DNA from: Aureispira sp050633105
GTDB taxonomy: Bacteria > Bacteroidota > Bacteroidia > Chitinophagales > Saprospiraceae
NCBI GenBank assembly: GCA_050633105.1
Contig: JBOEFW010000016.1
Span: 1 to 64,000 of the forward strand
Length of the DNA: 64,000 nt
Direction of reading: 5' to 3'
In this document: piece by piece, positions 9,022 through 16,971 of the stretch
Layout: every line of letters begins with the position of its first letter
Numbering within the stretch: position 1 is the first letter of the stretch
Program-made: the position numbers and the translations under genes
Notes under the pieces: model-generated
Told to the model about the DNA's origin: nothing
The model's database searches: none
The model's input: only the letters and a program-made list of their open reading frames with translations

Positions 9022-9080
9022 CTACCATAGTAGCATTATTTGTTATAAAAAACAATAAAAAGACACTATAGTAGCATTTA
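9022..9080. promoter_or_regulatory. Paired direct repeats upstream of hipBA, candidate HipB operators
   Basis: ATAGTAGCATT occurs at 9027-9037 and again, with one extra T in the T run, at 9068-9079, 41 bases apart (about four helical turns). Each copy overlaps a small palindrome: CTAC-N4-GTAG at 9022-9033 and ACTATAGT at 9065-9072. The pair sits directly before the -7 box at 9095. Autoregulation by HipB binding to repeated operators is known for the family; that these are the sites is inference. Confidence 0.5.
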
Positions 9081-9094
9081 CGATGCAATTTCCT

Positions 9095-9102
9095 TATCTT
9101 TG
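9095..9102 (+). promoter_or_regulatory. -7 box of the hipBA promoter
   Basis: TATCTTTG at 9095-9102 matches TAnnTTTG and lies 21 bases before ATG 9124. No clear TTG is seen about 20 bases upstream. That region holds the repeated candidate operator instead. Confidence 0.5.
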
Positions 9103-9123
9103 TATTCTAAATTAATAGTAGTT

Positions 9124-9399
9124 ATGGGACAATATGGAGATCAAAAATCACCTAAAGAAATAATGATTCTTTTATCAAAAAATATCTTAGCCTTAAGAAA
9201 ACAGAAGAAAATGTCTCAAAGGGAATTGTCAGAGAGATCAGGAGTAGCTTATGCTAGTATTCGGAAATTCGAGTCAACAGGTATTATTTCTCTTGAGTCA
9301 CTTCTAAAGGTCTGTGAAGCTCTCAAGCGTCTGACAGACTTTGAATCAATATTGCTCCCAAGCGATATGAAACGAAAAAAAGATTTATTTGATTATTAA
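9124..9399 (+). CDS. hipB: HipB-like XRE-family antitoxin
   Basis: A protein of 91 residues carries one helix-turn-helix domain of the Xre/Cro type at about residues 15-75. The line LSKNILALRKQKKMSQRELSERSGVAYASIRKFESTG covers helices 1-4 in several short motifs, including MSQRELSERSGV. The ATG at 9124 was chosen. A longer frame from TTG 9100 would start inside the -7 box. The gene lies two bases before hipA, the standard antitoxin-first arrangement. HipB neutralises HipA by binding it and represses the operon through operators upstream. Confidence 0.85.
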   Translation: MGQYGDQKSPKEIMILLSKNILALRKQKKMSQRELSERSGVAYASIRKFESTGIISLESLLKVCEALKRLTDFESILLPSDMKRKKDLFDY

Positions 9400-9401
9400 T
9401 T

Positions 9402-10631
9402 ATGGCAGTAACTAAACTCGACGTATATATACAGTTTTCTAAACAAGAAGAACTCATAGGCCAGCTCGTTTTAGATGGTCGGAGTATATTATTTAAATAT
9501 AGTGATGCTTATTTAGAAACAGGAGAAAACATCTCTCCTAATCAATTAGACTTTGATGATAATCCTCAAGAGACTACAAATAATCCATTCAATGGACTCT
9601 TTGGCGTGTTTGCAGACTCTTTACCCGATGCTTGGGGGTATTTGCTAATTAAGAAACGCCTTAGTGCTGATAGGATTGCCATTGAATCTCTCAATGCGTT
9701 GGACCATTTGACATTTGCGGGGAAAAACAGTATGGGAGCACTACAGTACAGACCAAGTGTTGGGTTAGAACAGGACGCTATAGAAATTAATTTAGATGAA
9801 CTAAATAACAACATTTCTGAAGTCCTCCAGGGTAAGAGTAGTATCGTAATTGATGAAATGTTCGGAAGGGGAGGTAGTCCTGGAGGAGCACGGCCCAAAA
9901 TTTATGCAGGATATAATCCGAAGACAGATTCAATTATCAGTGGCATTGCTAATCTACCAGAAGGATATGAACACTGGATCATCAAATTTGCAGCACATGT
10001 AAACTCGAAAGATATCGCCAATATAGAACTGGCTTATTATAAAATGGCGTTGGATTCAGGGATTGAAATGTCAGAGTGTAGAGTGTTTAATAGTGAGAAT
10101 GGGAACAGCTATTTTGGAACCAAACGATTTGATCGTATTGGGAATGACAAGCTTCATATGCTCTCAGCTGCAGGACTTCTTCATGATGACTATCAGCATA
10201 GTGCACTTGACTATGGACATTTAATTTTCCAAGCTAAGAAGCTAACAAATAACGCACAAGCTGCTGAACAAATGTTCCGTAGAGCTATTTTCAATGTTCT
10301 TTCACATAACCGTGATGATCATTCTAAAAACTTTGCATTCCTAATGAATCCAGAAGGAGTCTGGTCACTTGCACCAGCATATGACTTGACATTCTCCTCA
10401 TCTTCTCAGGGCTATCATAGTACAGCATGCGCTAAGAACTATGTAGATCCAGGAAGGAAAGAATTAGAGGAATTGGCGAATGCTTTATCGATCAACAAAG
10501 CAAATGTAACTATAGATGAAATAAAAAGTATCATCAATCGTTGGAGAGTATATGCTGAATCGTCTGGAGTTTCTGAAACATCAATAAAAACTATAGAAAC
10601 GAGTTTGAATACCATTCGTTTGAAATTTTAG
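9402..10631 (+). CDS. hipA: HipA-family serine/threonine kinase toxin
   Basis: The 409-residue protein contains the N-terminal HipA domain (DSLPDAWGYLLIKKRL at about 72-87) and the kinase core. The core has a nucleotide loop GGSPGGARPKI at 157-167, whose Ser159 aligns with the inhibitory autophosphorylation serine of the family. The catalytic motif HNRDDHSKN is at 302-310, and the metal-binding Asp328 is in APAYDLTFS. All residues expected for activity are present, so the toxin looks intact. HipA of E. coli phosphorylates glutamyl-tRNA synthetase and induces dormancy; other HipA proteins use other targets, and the target here is unknown. It forms an operon with hipB. Confidence 0.88.
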   Translation: MAVTKLDVYIQFSKQEELIGQLVLDGRSILFKYSDAYLETGENISPNQLDFDDNPQETTNNPFNGLFGVFADSLPDAWGYLLIKKRLSADRIAIESLNALDHLTFAGKNSMGALQYRPSVGLEQDAIEINLDELNNNISEVLQGKSSIVIDEMFGRGGSPGGARPKIYAGYNPKTDSIISGIANLPEGYEHWIIKFAAHVNSKDIANIELAYYKMALDSGIEMSECRVFNSENGNSYFGTKRFDRIGNDKLHMLSAAGLLHDDYQHSALDYGHLIFQAKKLTNNAQAAEQMFRRAIFNVLSHNRDDHSKNFAFLMNPEGVWSLAPAYDLTFSSSSQGYHSTACAKNYVDPGRKELEELANALSINKANVTIDEIKSIINRWRVYAESSGVSETSIKTIETSLNTIRLKF

Positions 10632-11110
10632 ATCATATCCAAATTTCATAAATGACTTTTTCAAAAGAAGAAATCAAAATTCAATTTCGTACACGAATCA
10701 CAATGAGTTAAATTTCTAGGGAGTTTCTGAAAAAGAATATTACCAGTACAAAATTTTAATTATACAATTAAAGGGATTTCATTTTAAAAAATACCTGCGA
10801 TTCTCGGTTTGTTTTTTTACAATATAAAAACACATAATAGTCAAGATGATGATTCATTTTTTGAACTTACTGAACTTTCAATAAATAAGTCATAGTTTTG
10901 TTTTTGAATATTTTATAAATTTATTTTTCTTTAAACCAAAAATCGCTGAAAAAATACCATTTGCAGGGGTAAAAATGAGTCTTTCACTCCTACCCCTCAC
11001 AAAATCACAGATTTTTCTATATTAAGTGACTAAAACTTTATCCGTTGTGCGATCGTACAGAATATACTAGCGTTATTGATGGGTTGCCTCCATAAAAACT
11101 AAAAACCAAA
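10632..11110. other. Intergenic region between hipA and purF
   Basis: This is about 480 AT-rich bases without a convincing reading frame. The one visible structure is a weak hairpin, AGGGGTA (10965-10971) with TACCCCT (10991-10997) and inner GAGT/ACTC pairing. It lacks a T run, so its role is unclear. Confidence 0.35.
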
Positions 11111-12559
11111 CTAATACTGCCCTTCCTTAGCAAGACGACGCTCTTCCTCAATTTGTTGCAAAGCCAATTGAGCATTTGGTGTCGGATATTCTCCTGACAA
11201 ACAAGCCATACAAGTATTCAAACCCATCGCATCAAACTGCTCTTTGAGCTCTTCTAAAGATTGATAAACCAAAGCATCCGCTCCAATGTAGTTACGAATC
11301 TCCTCATTTGTTCTATTCGCCGCAATCAGCTCTGTTGTGACCGACATATCAATCCCGTAAATACAAGGATGCAATAATGGTGGAGCAGCAGAAATAAAGT
11401 AAATCTCCACAGCACCAGCTTCTCGTAAAATTTGTACAATGCGTTTAGAAGTGGTTCCTCGAACAATAGAATCATCTACCACCGCTACTTTTTTACCTTC
11501 TACTGTTTTGGCAATAGGATTGAGCTTTCGCTTAACAATATCTTCGCGCTCTGACTGCTTAGAAGAAATAAAACTACGACCAATGTAGTTGCTTTTTACT
11601 AAGCCTCGGCGATGAGGAACGCCCAATTCCTCCGCTAAACCAGAAGCCGCAAAATAGCCCGAAGTAGGCACATCAATCACAATATCAGGCTTCAAACCAG
11701 CCTCTTTTACTTTCTCTGCCAATTGGCGGCCCATTTTTACGCGTTGTCCAGCCACTAAACGAGTATGTAAATAAGAATCCTCTCGTGCAAAATAAATGAA
11801 TTCAAATACACAAAAACGCTGCTCTATTTTATGGCCGTGACGGCTGTGTACAGTTTTGTCCTTATCAATAAAAATCATCTCTCCAGGAGCCAAATCACGA
11901 ACCACTTTATAACCCAAATGATCAAAACAAACGGTCTCTGAAGCCACACCATAAACAACCCCTTCTGCCGTTTCTTTCTTCCCTAAAATAAGAGGACGGA
12001 TACCATTGGGATCACAAAAAGCCAATAAGCCATGATTAGCAATAATAGAAACCACAGAATAAGCTCCTTGCACACTTTTTTGAGTTGCTTCTACTGCATC
12101 AAAAATGTCATCAGGACTTACTTTCCCTAGATCTTTAGAAGAGCGCAATTCGGACACAAACGTATAAAGAATCAACTCCAAATCATTAGTGGTATTGGGT
12201 AGAATATGATGCTCACGATAAAGCTGTTCACTGATTTCCTCAAAATTCGTCACATTACCATTATGCGCCATAGAAATCCCAAAAGGATAATTCGTACCAA
12301 TAGGTTGGGCATTTTTTAGCTCATTAGAACCATGAGTTGTGTAACGGACATGTCCAATACCAATGTCCCCTAACAACCGCTCCAAGTGCTTCTCTTCAAA
12401 TACATTGTTGACCAAGCCCAAGCCCTTCTTCTCATGAAAAAGTTTTTTAAACGTAGTAATTCCCGCTGCATCTTGTCCACGATGTTGCAAAGCCGTTAAA
12501 CCCATCATCAGATCGTACACAATTCTTTCTCGTCCTATAAAACCTACAATTCCACACAT
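11111..12559 (-). CDS. purF: Amidophosphoribosyltransferase
   Basis: This enzyme commits PRPP and glutamine to purine synthesis (step 1, giving phosphoribosylamine). The 482-residue protein starts MCGIVGFIG, with the glutaminase nucleophile Cys2 directly after Met, so there is no long propeptide. The PRPP-binding loop VAVVDDSIVRGTTS is at about 358-371. Cys250, Cys399, Cys450 and Cys453 (the last two in CMAC) match the four ligands of the [4Fe-4S] cluster in B. subtilis-type PurF; that a cluster is bound is inference. It is the last gene of the purH-C-B-D-N-F run, 110 bases after purN. Confidence 0.95.
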   Translation of the reverse strand: MCGIVGFIGRERIVYDLMMGLTALQHRGQDAAGITTFKKLFHEKKGLGLVNNVFEEKHLERLLGDIGIGHVRYTTHGSNELKNAQPIGTNYPFGISMAHNGNVTNFEEISEQLYREHHILPNTTNDLELILYTFVSELRSSKDLGKVSPDDIFDAVEATQKSVQGAYSVVSIIANHGLLAFCDPNGIRPLILGKKETAEGVVYGVASETVCFDHLGYKVVRDLAPGEMIFIDKDKTVHSRHGHKIEQRFCVFEFIYFAREDSYLHTRLVAGQRVKMGRQLAEKVKEAGLKPDIVIDVPTSGYFAASGLAEELGVPHRRGLVKSNYIGRSFISSKQSEREDIVKRKLNPIAKTVEGKKVAVVDDSIVRGTTSKRIVQILREAGAVEIYFISAAPPLLHPCIYGIDMSVTTELIAANRTNEEIRNYIGADALVYQSLEELKEQFDAMGLNTCMACLSGEYPTPNAQLALQQIEEERRLAKEGQY

Positions 12560-12669
12560 AATAGTATAAATTATTGCGGAGGCTGAACTGACAACCTTCC
12601 TATAAAACAGAGTGCGAACACTCCAAAAAATATTAAAATAAAAGGCAAAAGATCCAACTAGGATACTTC

Positions 12670-13236
12670 TTATAGAATGCTTTTAATCGCTTGACTGTAA
12701 CTCGTATGTTCAACGGCCAAGCCACGATGTTTCACTTCGTCTAAACTGGTTGCTCCGCGCAAATCAACTGGATACTGCGCTATAATTTGCCCTGTATCTA
12801 AGCCTTCATCCACATAATGCACGGTAATTTTAGTCGTCTCTAAGCCCTTCTCAAAAGCCCATTCATAACCATCTAAACCTTGGTGCTCTTGTGTATCCGC
12901 AGGGTGAATATTGATAATGCGCCCTTTATACGCCTCTACCAACACAGGCGATAGTACGCGCATATAGCCCGCCAAGATGATATAATCAGGTTGCTCCAAA
13001 CTCAACATACTTACAATTTCTCGATCAAAGGTTGTTCTTTTTTTTCCTTTAGAAGAGAAGGCGATTGTTGTTAAACCAGCAGCATGAGCCGTGTCCAAGC
13101 CAGCAGCATTAACCTTATTGGAAAAAACCAATACAATTTCGGCTACGTCCTTCAAAATACCTGTTGCACAAGCACTAATAAGGGCATTCATATTACTACC
13201 TCGCCCAGAAATAAAGATGGCTAATTTCTTTTTCAT
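12670..13236 (-). CDS. purN: Phosphoribosylglycinamide formyltransferase (folate-dependent)
   Basis: This enzyme performs step 3, transferring a formyl group from 10-formyl-THF to GAR. The start is set at ATG 13236 (MKKKLAIFISGRGSNMNAL), giving 188 residues, the usual length. A longer frame running back to 13341 would overlap purD with sequence foreign to the family. Visible motifs are the phosphate loop SGRGSNMNAL, NIHPAD (active-site His) and HYVDEGLDTG with the catalytic Asp. It starts 7 bases after the purD stop, so the two are almost certainly co-translated. No purT alternative is seen in the window. Confidence 0.93.
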   Translation of the reverse strand: MKKKLAIFISGRGSNMNALISACATGILKDVAEIVLVFSNKVNAAGLDTAHAAGLTTIAFSSKGKKRTTFDREIVSMLSLEQPDYIILAGYMRVLSPVLVEAYKGRIINIHPADTQEHQGLDGYEWAFEKGLETTKITVHYVDEGLDTGQIIAQYPVDLRGATSLDEVKHRGLAVEHTSYSQAIKSIL

Positions 13237-13243
13237 GATTTTG

Positions 13244-14500
13244 TTACTTGTATAATCCTTTGTGTTCCCGCTGTCCAATATCTTTTCTATAAAAATGGCC
13301 TTCAAAATGCACTTGTTCACAAGCTCTATACGCCTTATCAATGGCCGCTTTTAAAGTATTCCCTTGGGCAACAATGTTGAGCACACGCCCACCATTATTA
13401 CACAATTGACCATCGACCAAACGCGTTCCTGCTTGAAAAACCAAGGCGTCTTTCTGAGCAGACTCTAAGCCCTTAATCGGAAAACCTTTTTGATATTTTT
13501 TGGGATACCCCCCCGACACTTGGACTACATCTACAAAGTAGCCTTCCTCAAATTCTAAGGTTAAGTCTCCTAAACGACTTTCCAAACAAGCTTTGACAAC
13601 TTCCGCTAAATCTGTTTTTAAAGCAGGTAATAAAACTTCTGTCTCTGGATCACCAAAACGCACATTGTATTCTAATAATTCTGGGCCATTCTCCCCTAAC
13701 ATCACTCCAAAATACAGCACCCCTTTATAATCCATCTGCTCCGCCTGAATCCCGCGCAAGGTAGGTGCAACAATTTTTTCTTCTATTGCAGCAGCTAAGG
13801 TTTCATTCCAAAAAGGCACAGGGCAAAAAGCCCCCATTCCACCTGTATTGGGGCCTTTATCCCCATCTAATAATTGTTTGTGATCCTGAGAAGGCAGCAA
13901 AAGACGAATGCTTTGCCCATCAGTAAAACCAATGAGCGACACTTCATCGCCTTCAATTTTATCTTCAATTAAGAACGAACATTCTTCGCCATACTGTTCC
14001 CGTATTTCATCCAAACCATCCAAGGCTTCTTGGATATTATCACACACAAAAACTCCTTTTCCTGCGGCTAAACCATCATACTTGATGACCAAATCACCAT
14101 CCATCTCATGGACAATTTCTTCCGCATCACTTACTTCAGAGAAGGTATGAAAAGCCGCCGTAGCAACGCCATACTTTTTCATAAAGTTCTTAGAAAAAAT
14201 CTTAGAACCTTCCAATTGCGCGGCTTGTTGACTTGGCCCTAATGCCTGAATAGCTGTTCCTTTAAAAAAGTCTACAATTCCAGCTGCCAAAGGCACTTCT
14301 GGTCCTACAAAAATATACGCAATCTCTTCTGCTTCGCAAAATTGCTGAATGGCATCAAAATCCAAAATATCCATTGGATGGCTGTTGGGAATGCCATCAT
14401 TCCCTGGCAAGGTATAAACGGATGCTTGCCCCAAGGTTTGAGCCAACTTCCAAGACAACGCATGTTCTCGGCCACCAGAGCCAATAATTGCTATTTTCAT
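13244..14500 (-). CDS. purD: Phosphoribosylamine-glycine ligase
   Basis: This enzyme performs step 2, the ATP-dependent joining of glycine to phosphoribosylamine to give GAR. The 418-residue length is typical. The N-terminal domain starts MKIAIIGSGGREHALSWKL. The ATP-grasp domain shows VIKYDGLAAGKGVFV, FLIEDKIEGDEVSL and LEYNVRFGDPETEVLLP, the last carrying the metal ligands. It lies 68 bases after purB and 7 bases before purN. Confidence 0.95.
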   Translation of the reverse strand: MKIAIIGSGGREHALSWKLAQTLGQASVYTLPGNDGIPNSHPMDILDFDAIQQFCEAEEIAYIFVGPEVPLAAGIVDFFKGTAIQALGPSQQAAQLEGSKIFSKNFMKKYGVATAAFHTFSEVSDAEEIVHEMDGDLVIKYDGLAAGKGVFVCDNIQEALDGLDEIREQYGEECSFLIEDKIEGDEVSLIGFTDGQSIRLLLPSQDHKQLLDGDKGPNTGGMGAFCPVPFWNETLAAAIEEKIVAPTLRGIQAEQMDYKGVLYFGVMLGENGPELLEYNVRFGDPETEVLLPALKTDLAEVVKACLESRLGDLTLEFEEGYFVDVVQVSGGYPKKYQKGFPIKGLESAQKDALVFQAGTRLVDGQLCNNGGRVLNIVAQGNTLKAAIDKAYRACEQVHFEGHFYRKDIGQREHKGLYK

Positions 14501-14568
14501 ATTCCTTAGTTATACTTGATTGTTAATCAAGTCTATTGTTCTTATTATAAATAATTGGTTAACGATCC

Positions 14569-15930
14569 CTATGCCATAGCTTCGCGAGCTGCGTTTAAGG
14601 TCAAATCACAAATTCTCACCGCATCTCCAATATAATCCACACTCTCCAATTGATAAATACGCGCTTTCACCGCCTCATCAATGTCTAGCCCTTTTACCAA
14701 TTCCATCAACATTTCTCTAGTTGGCTTTTGCCCACGAGAAACCTTTTTGAGTAAAGTATAAGGATCATCAACTCCTACGATTTTTAGAATCGTCTGAATA
14801 GGTTCTGTTAGCAACTCTGGACTGTCGTCTAATTCTTGACGGCAATTCCCTTCATTAATTTTTAATTTATTCAAACCACGCAACAGTTCTGTCATCCCCA
14901 AAGAAGAATAAGACAAAGCCGAACCCATATTTCGTTGAACGGTAGAATCAGAAAGATCTCGTTGCATTCTAGAACGGCATAATTTGTCCGACAAGAAGGT
15001 CAACATGGAATTCGCTAACATCAAATTTCCTTCGCTGTTTTCGAAGTTAATAGGATTCACTTTGTGCGGCATGGTAGAAGAACCAACCTCTCCTGCTTTT
15101 ACTTTTTCTGAGAACAAGTCCTTAGAAATGTACAACCAACAATCCACATCCAAATCCGTCACAATGTTATTGATTTGACGCGTCCAATTAAAATAGGTCG
15201 CAAACGTATCGTGGTCCTCAATTTGTGTGGTGGCAATATTCGGTTCCAAGCCATGTTCCCGCAAGAAATCATGGGCAAAAGTCAGCCAATCAAAGGCGGG
15301 GAATGCCGCCAACATTGCCGAATAATTACCTACTGCCCCATTGATTTTCCCTAGAAAAGTAAAGTTTTTTAGTTCTTTATAAATACGCGTAATACGGTTT
15401 ACAAAAACAGCAATTTCTTTGCCCGCCGTACTAGGAGAAGCTTTTTGACCGTGGGTACGACAAGGGAAAGGAATGCTTTTCCAAGCCTCTGCCAATTCCA
15501 TTAATTTATGGAGCACCTGCTCTATTTGAGGCAAGTGCTGTTCTTCCAAATAATCTTTTAGCATAAATGTATACGCTAGATTATTCGCATCTTCTGATGT
15601 CAAAGCAAAGTGCAACATATTCACATCACGCAACTGCGTGCGCTCGCGCAAGAAGATTTCACAGGCCTTTACATCATGATTGGTTACGCGCTCAATTTCC
15701 TTGATACGCGCATAATCTTCTGCCGTAAAATTGTCCATACAATCTTGGATATTGGCTTTCTCTGTCGCATTAAGCGGCTCAAATAAACCTGTATTATCCA
15801 AGGCCAATACATATAAAAGTTCCACTTTGCAGCGGTAATACATCAAGCCTTTCTCAGAGAAATAAGCTCGGTGAGGAATTAGTTTCCCAGCATAGCGCCC
15901 ATCTAAGGGGGATATAGCATCAGTTATCAT
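14569..15930 (-). CDS. purB: Adenylosuccinate lyase
   Basis: This enzyme acts twice in purine synthesis, releasing fumarate from SAICAR (step 8) and from adenylosuccinate. The protein is 453 residues from ATG 15930 (MITDAISPLDGRYAGKL). A TTG two codons upstream is less likely. The fumarase/aspartase superfamily signature GSSTMPHKVNPINFEN lies around residue 285-300 and holds the catalytic serine loop. The size and N-terminus fit the E. coli-like PurB subgroup. The gene sits between purC and purD, with a perfect hairpin in the purC-purB gap. Confidence 0.95.
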   Translation of the reverse strand: MITDAISPLDGRYAGKLIPHRAYFSEKGLMYYRCKVELLYVLALDNTGLFEPLNATEKANIQDCMDNFTAEDYARIKEIERVTNHDVKACEIFLRERTQLRDVNMLHFALTSEDANNLAYTFMLKDYLEEQHLPQIEQVLHKLMELAEAWKSIPFPCRTHGQKASPSTAGKEIAVFVNRITRIYKELKNFTFLGKINGAVGNYSAMLAAFPAFDWLTFAHDFLREHGLEPNIATTQIEDHDTFATYFNWTRQINNIVTDLDVDCWLYISKDLFSEKVKAGEVGSSTMPHKVNPINFENSEGNLMLANSMLTFLSDKLCRSRMQRDLSDSTVQRNMGSALSYSSLGMTELLRGLNKLKINEGNCRQELDDSPELLTEPIQTILKIVGVDDPYTLLKKVSRGQKPTREMLMELVKGLDIDEAVKARIYQLESVDYIGDAVRICDLTLNAAREAMA

Positions 15931-15958
15931 GTTCAATTGATTAATAGTCTAATAGAAG

Positions 15959-15990
15959 TTGTAGGGCGCCATTGGAATGGCGCCCTACAA
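15959..15990 (-). other. Perfect hairpin between purC and purB
   Basis: TTGTAGGGCGCCATT (15959-15973) and AATGGCGCCCTACAA (15976-15990) form a perfect 15-bp, GC-rich inverted repeat with a GG centre. No T run follows on the minus strand, so it does not look like a standard terminator. It may be an intercistronic mRNA-stability or processing element. Confidence 0.6.
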
Positions 15991-16011
15991 CATGTATCCT
16001 ACAAATGTACC

Positions 16012-16923
16012 CTAAGCAATAAGGCCATGCTTCTTCAAATTCTTATTCAAACGCTCTTGAATAGGCGTACTAGGCAACAACAAAGGTTCCCCAACTACTC
16101 TTTGGTAGATTTCTTGGTAACGGCGGCTTGTCTCCTCTATCACTTCAGGTGCCAAACTATTGGGTACTTCTCCTGCTACTTTATTTTGCAACATCCATTG
16201 ACGCACAAACTCTTTGTCAATTTGCTCTGCTGTAGTAGGATTGGTCTCATAATCGGCCACATTCCAAAAACGAGAAGAATCAGGAGTGTGCATTTCATCA
16301 ATAATAATCAACTGCCCATCTAACAACCCAAATTCATATTTGGTATCTACTAGAATGATTCCTCGTTCTTTCAAAAATTGACTACCAAAAGCAAAAAGTT
16401 CTAAAGCTTTTTGCTTCATTTGGGTGTAGATTTTTGGAGCAACTAAACCAGCAGCAATGATTCCCGCTTCATCAATAGCTGTGTCGTCCTTATCTTTTGT
16501 TGTTGGTGTTAGAATAGGACTTTCAAAGGCTTGATTTTTAGTTAACCCTTCTCCTACTGTTACCCCACTAAAACTACGCTCGCCTGCTTCATACCCTCTC
16601 CACATTGATCCAGTGAGGTAGCCGCGCACGACCATTTCTACTCGAATAGGCTCCGCTTCTTTGACCAAGGTCGCACAAGGGTCTATTTGTTTGACAATAT
16701 GGTTGTCAATGATAGAAGCTGTTTGTCCAAACCAAAAGTTAGCGATGCCATTCAATACCGCTCCTTTTGTTGGAATTGGTGTTTCTAATACTTTATTAAA
16801 AGCAGAAAGGCGATCTGTAACCACAATCATTCGTGTTTTTTCATCAATACGAATGCTGTCTCTTACTTTCCCTTGGTGAATAGTTTCTAATTCAGAAGAA
16901 ACAAATTTGGTTAAGCAATCCAT
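16012..16923 (-). CDS. purC: Phosphoribosylaminoimidazole-succinocarboxamide synthase
   Basis: This is SAICAR synthase, step 7, joining aspartate to CAIR with ATP. The 303-residue protein is of the longer, yeast/Bacteroidota-like type rather than the 240-residue bacterial form. Motifs are HQGKVRDSIRID (nucleotide loop), VTDRLSAFNKVL, EMVVRGYLTGSMWRGY and LVDTKYEFG with DEMHTPDSSRFW. It is 48 bases downstream of purH and is followed by the hairpin before purB. Confidence 0.95.
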   Translation of the reverse strand: MDCLTKFVSSELETIHQGKVRDSIRIDEKTRMIVVTDRLSAFNKVLETPIPTKGAVLNGIANFWFGQTASIIDNHIVKQIDPCATLVKEAEPIRVEMVVRGYLTGSMWRGYEAGERSFSGVTVGEGLTKNQAFESPILTPTTKDKDDTAIDEAGIIAAGLVAPKIYTQMKQKALELFAFGSQFLKERGIILVDTKYEFGLLDGQLIIIDEMHTPDSSRFWNVADYETNPTTAEQIDKEFVRQWMLQNKVAGEVPNSLAPEVIEETSRRYQEIYQRVVGEPLLLPSTPIQERLNKNLKKHGLIA

Positions 16924-16971
16924 GTTTTGTTATAATTTTTAGTGCTCTATTTTTTGGATTATCCAATTGTC

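Noticed and set aside
9100..9123. TTG start for hipB at 9100
   Set aside because: It lies inside the -7 box TATCTTTG, so it could not be translated from that promoter; ATG 9124 fits better.
13237..13341. N-terminal extension of purN overlapping purD
   Set aside because: The extra residues are the other-frame reading of the end of purD, and the conserved PurN start is MKKKLAIFISGRGSN at 13236.
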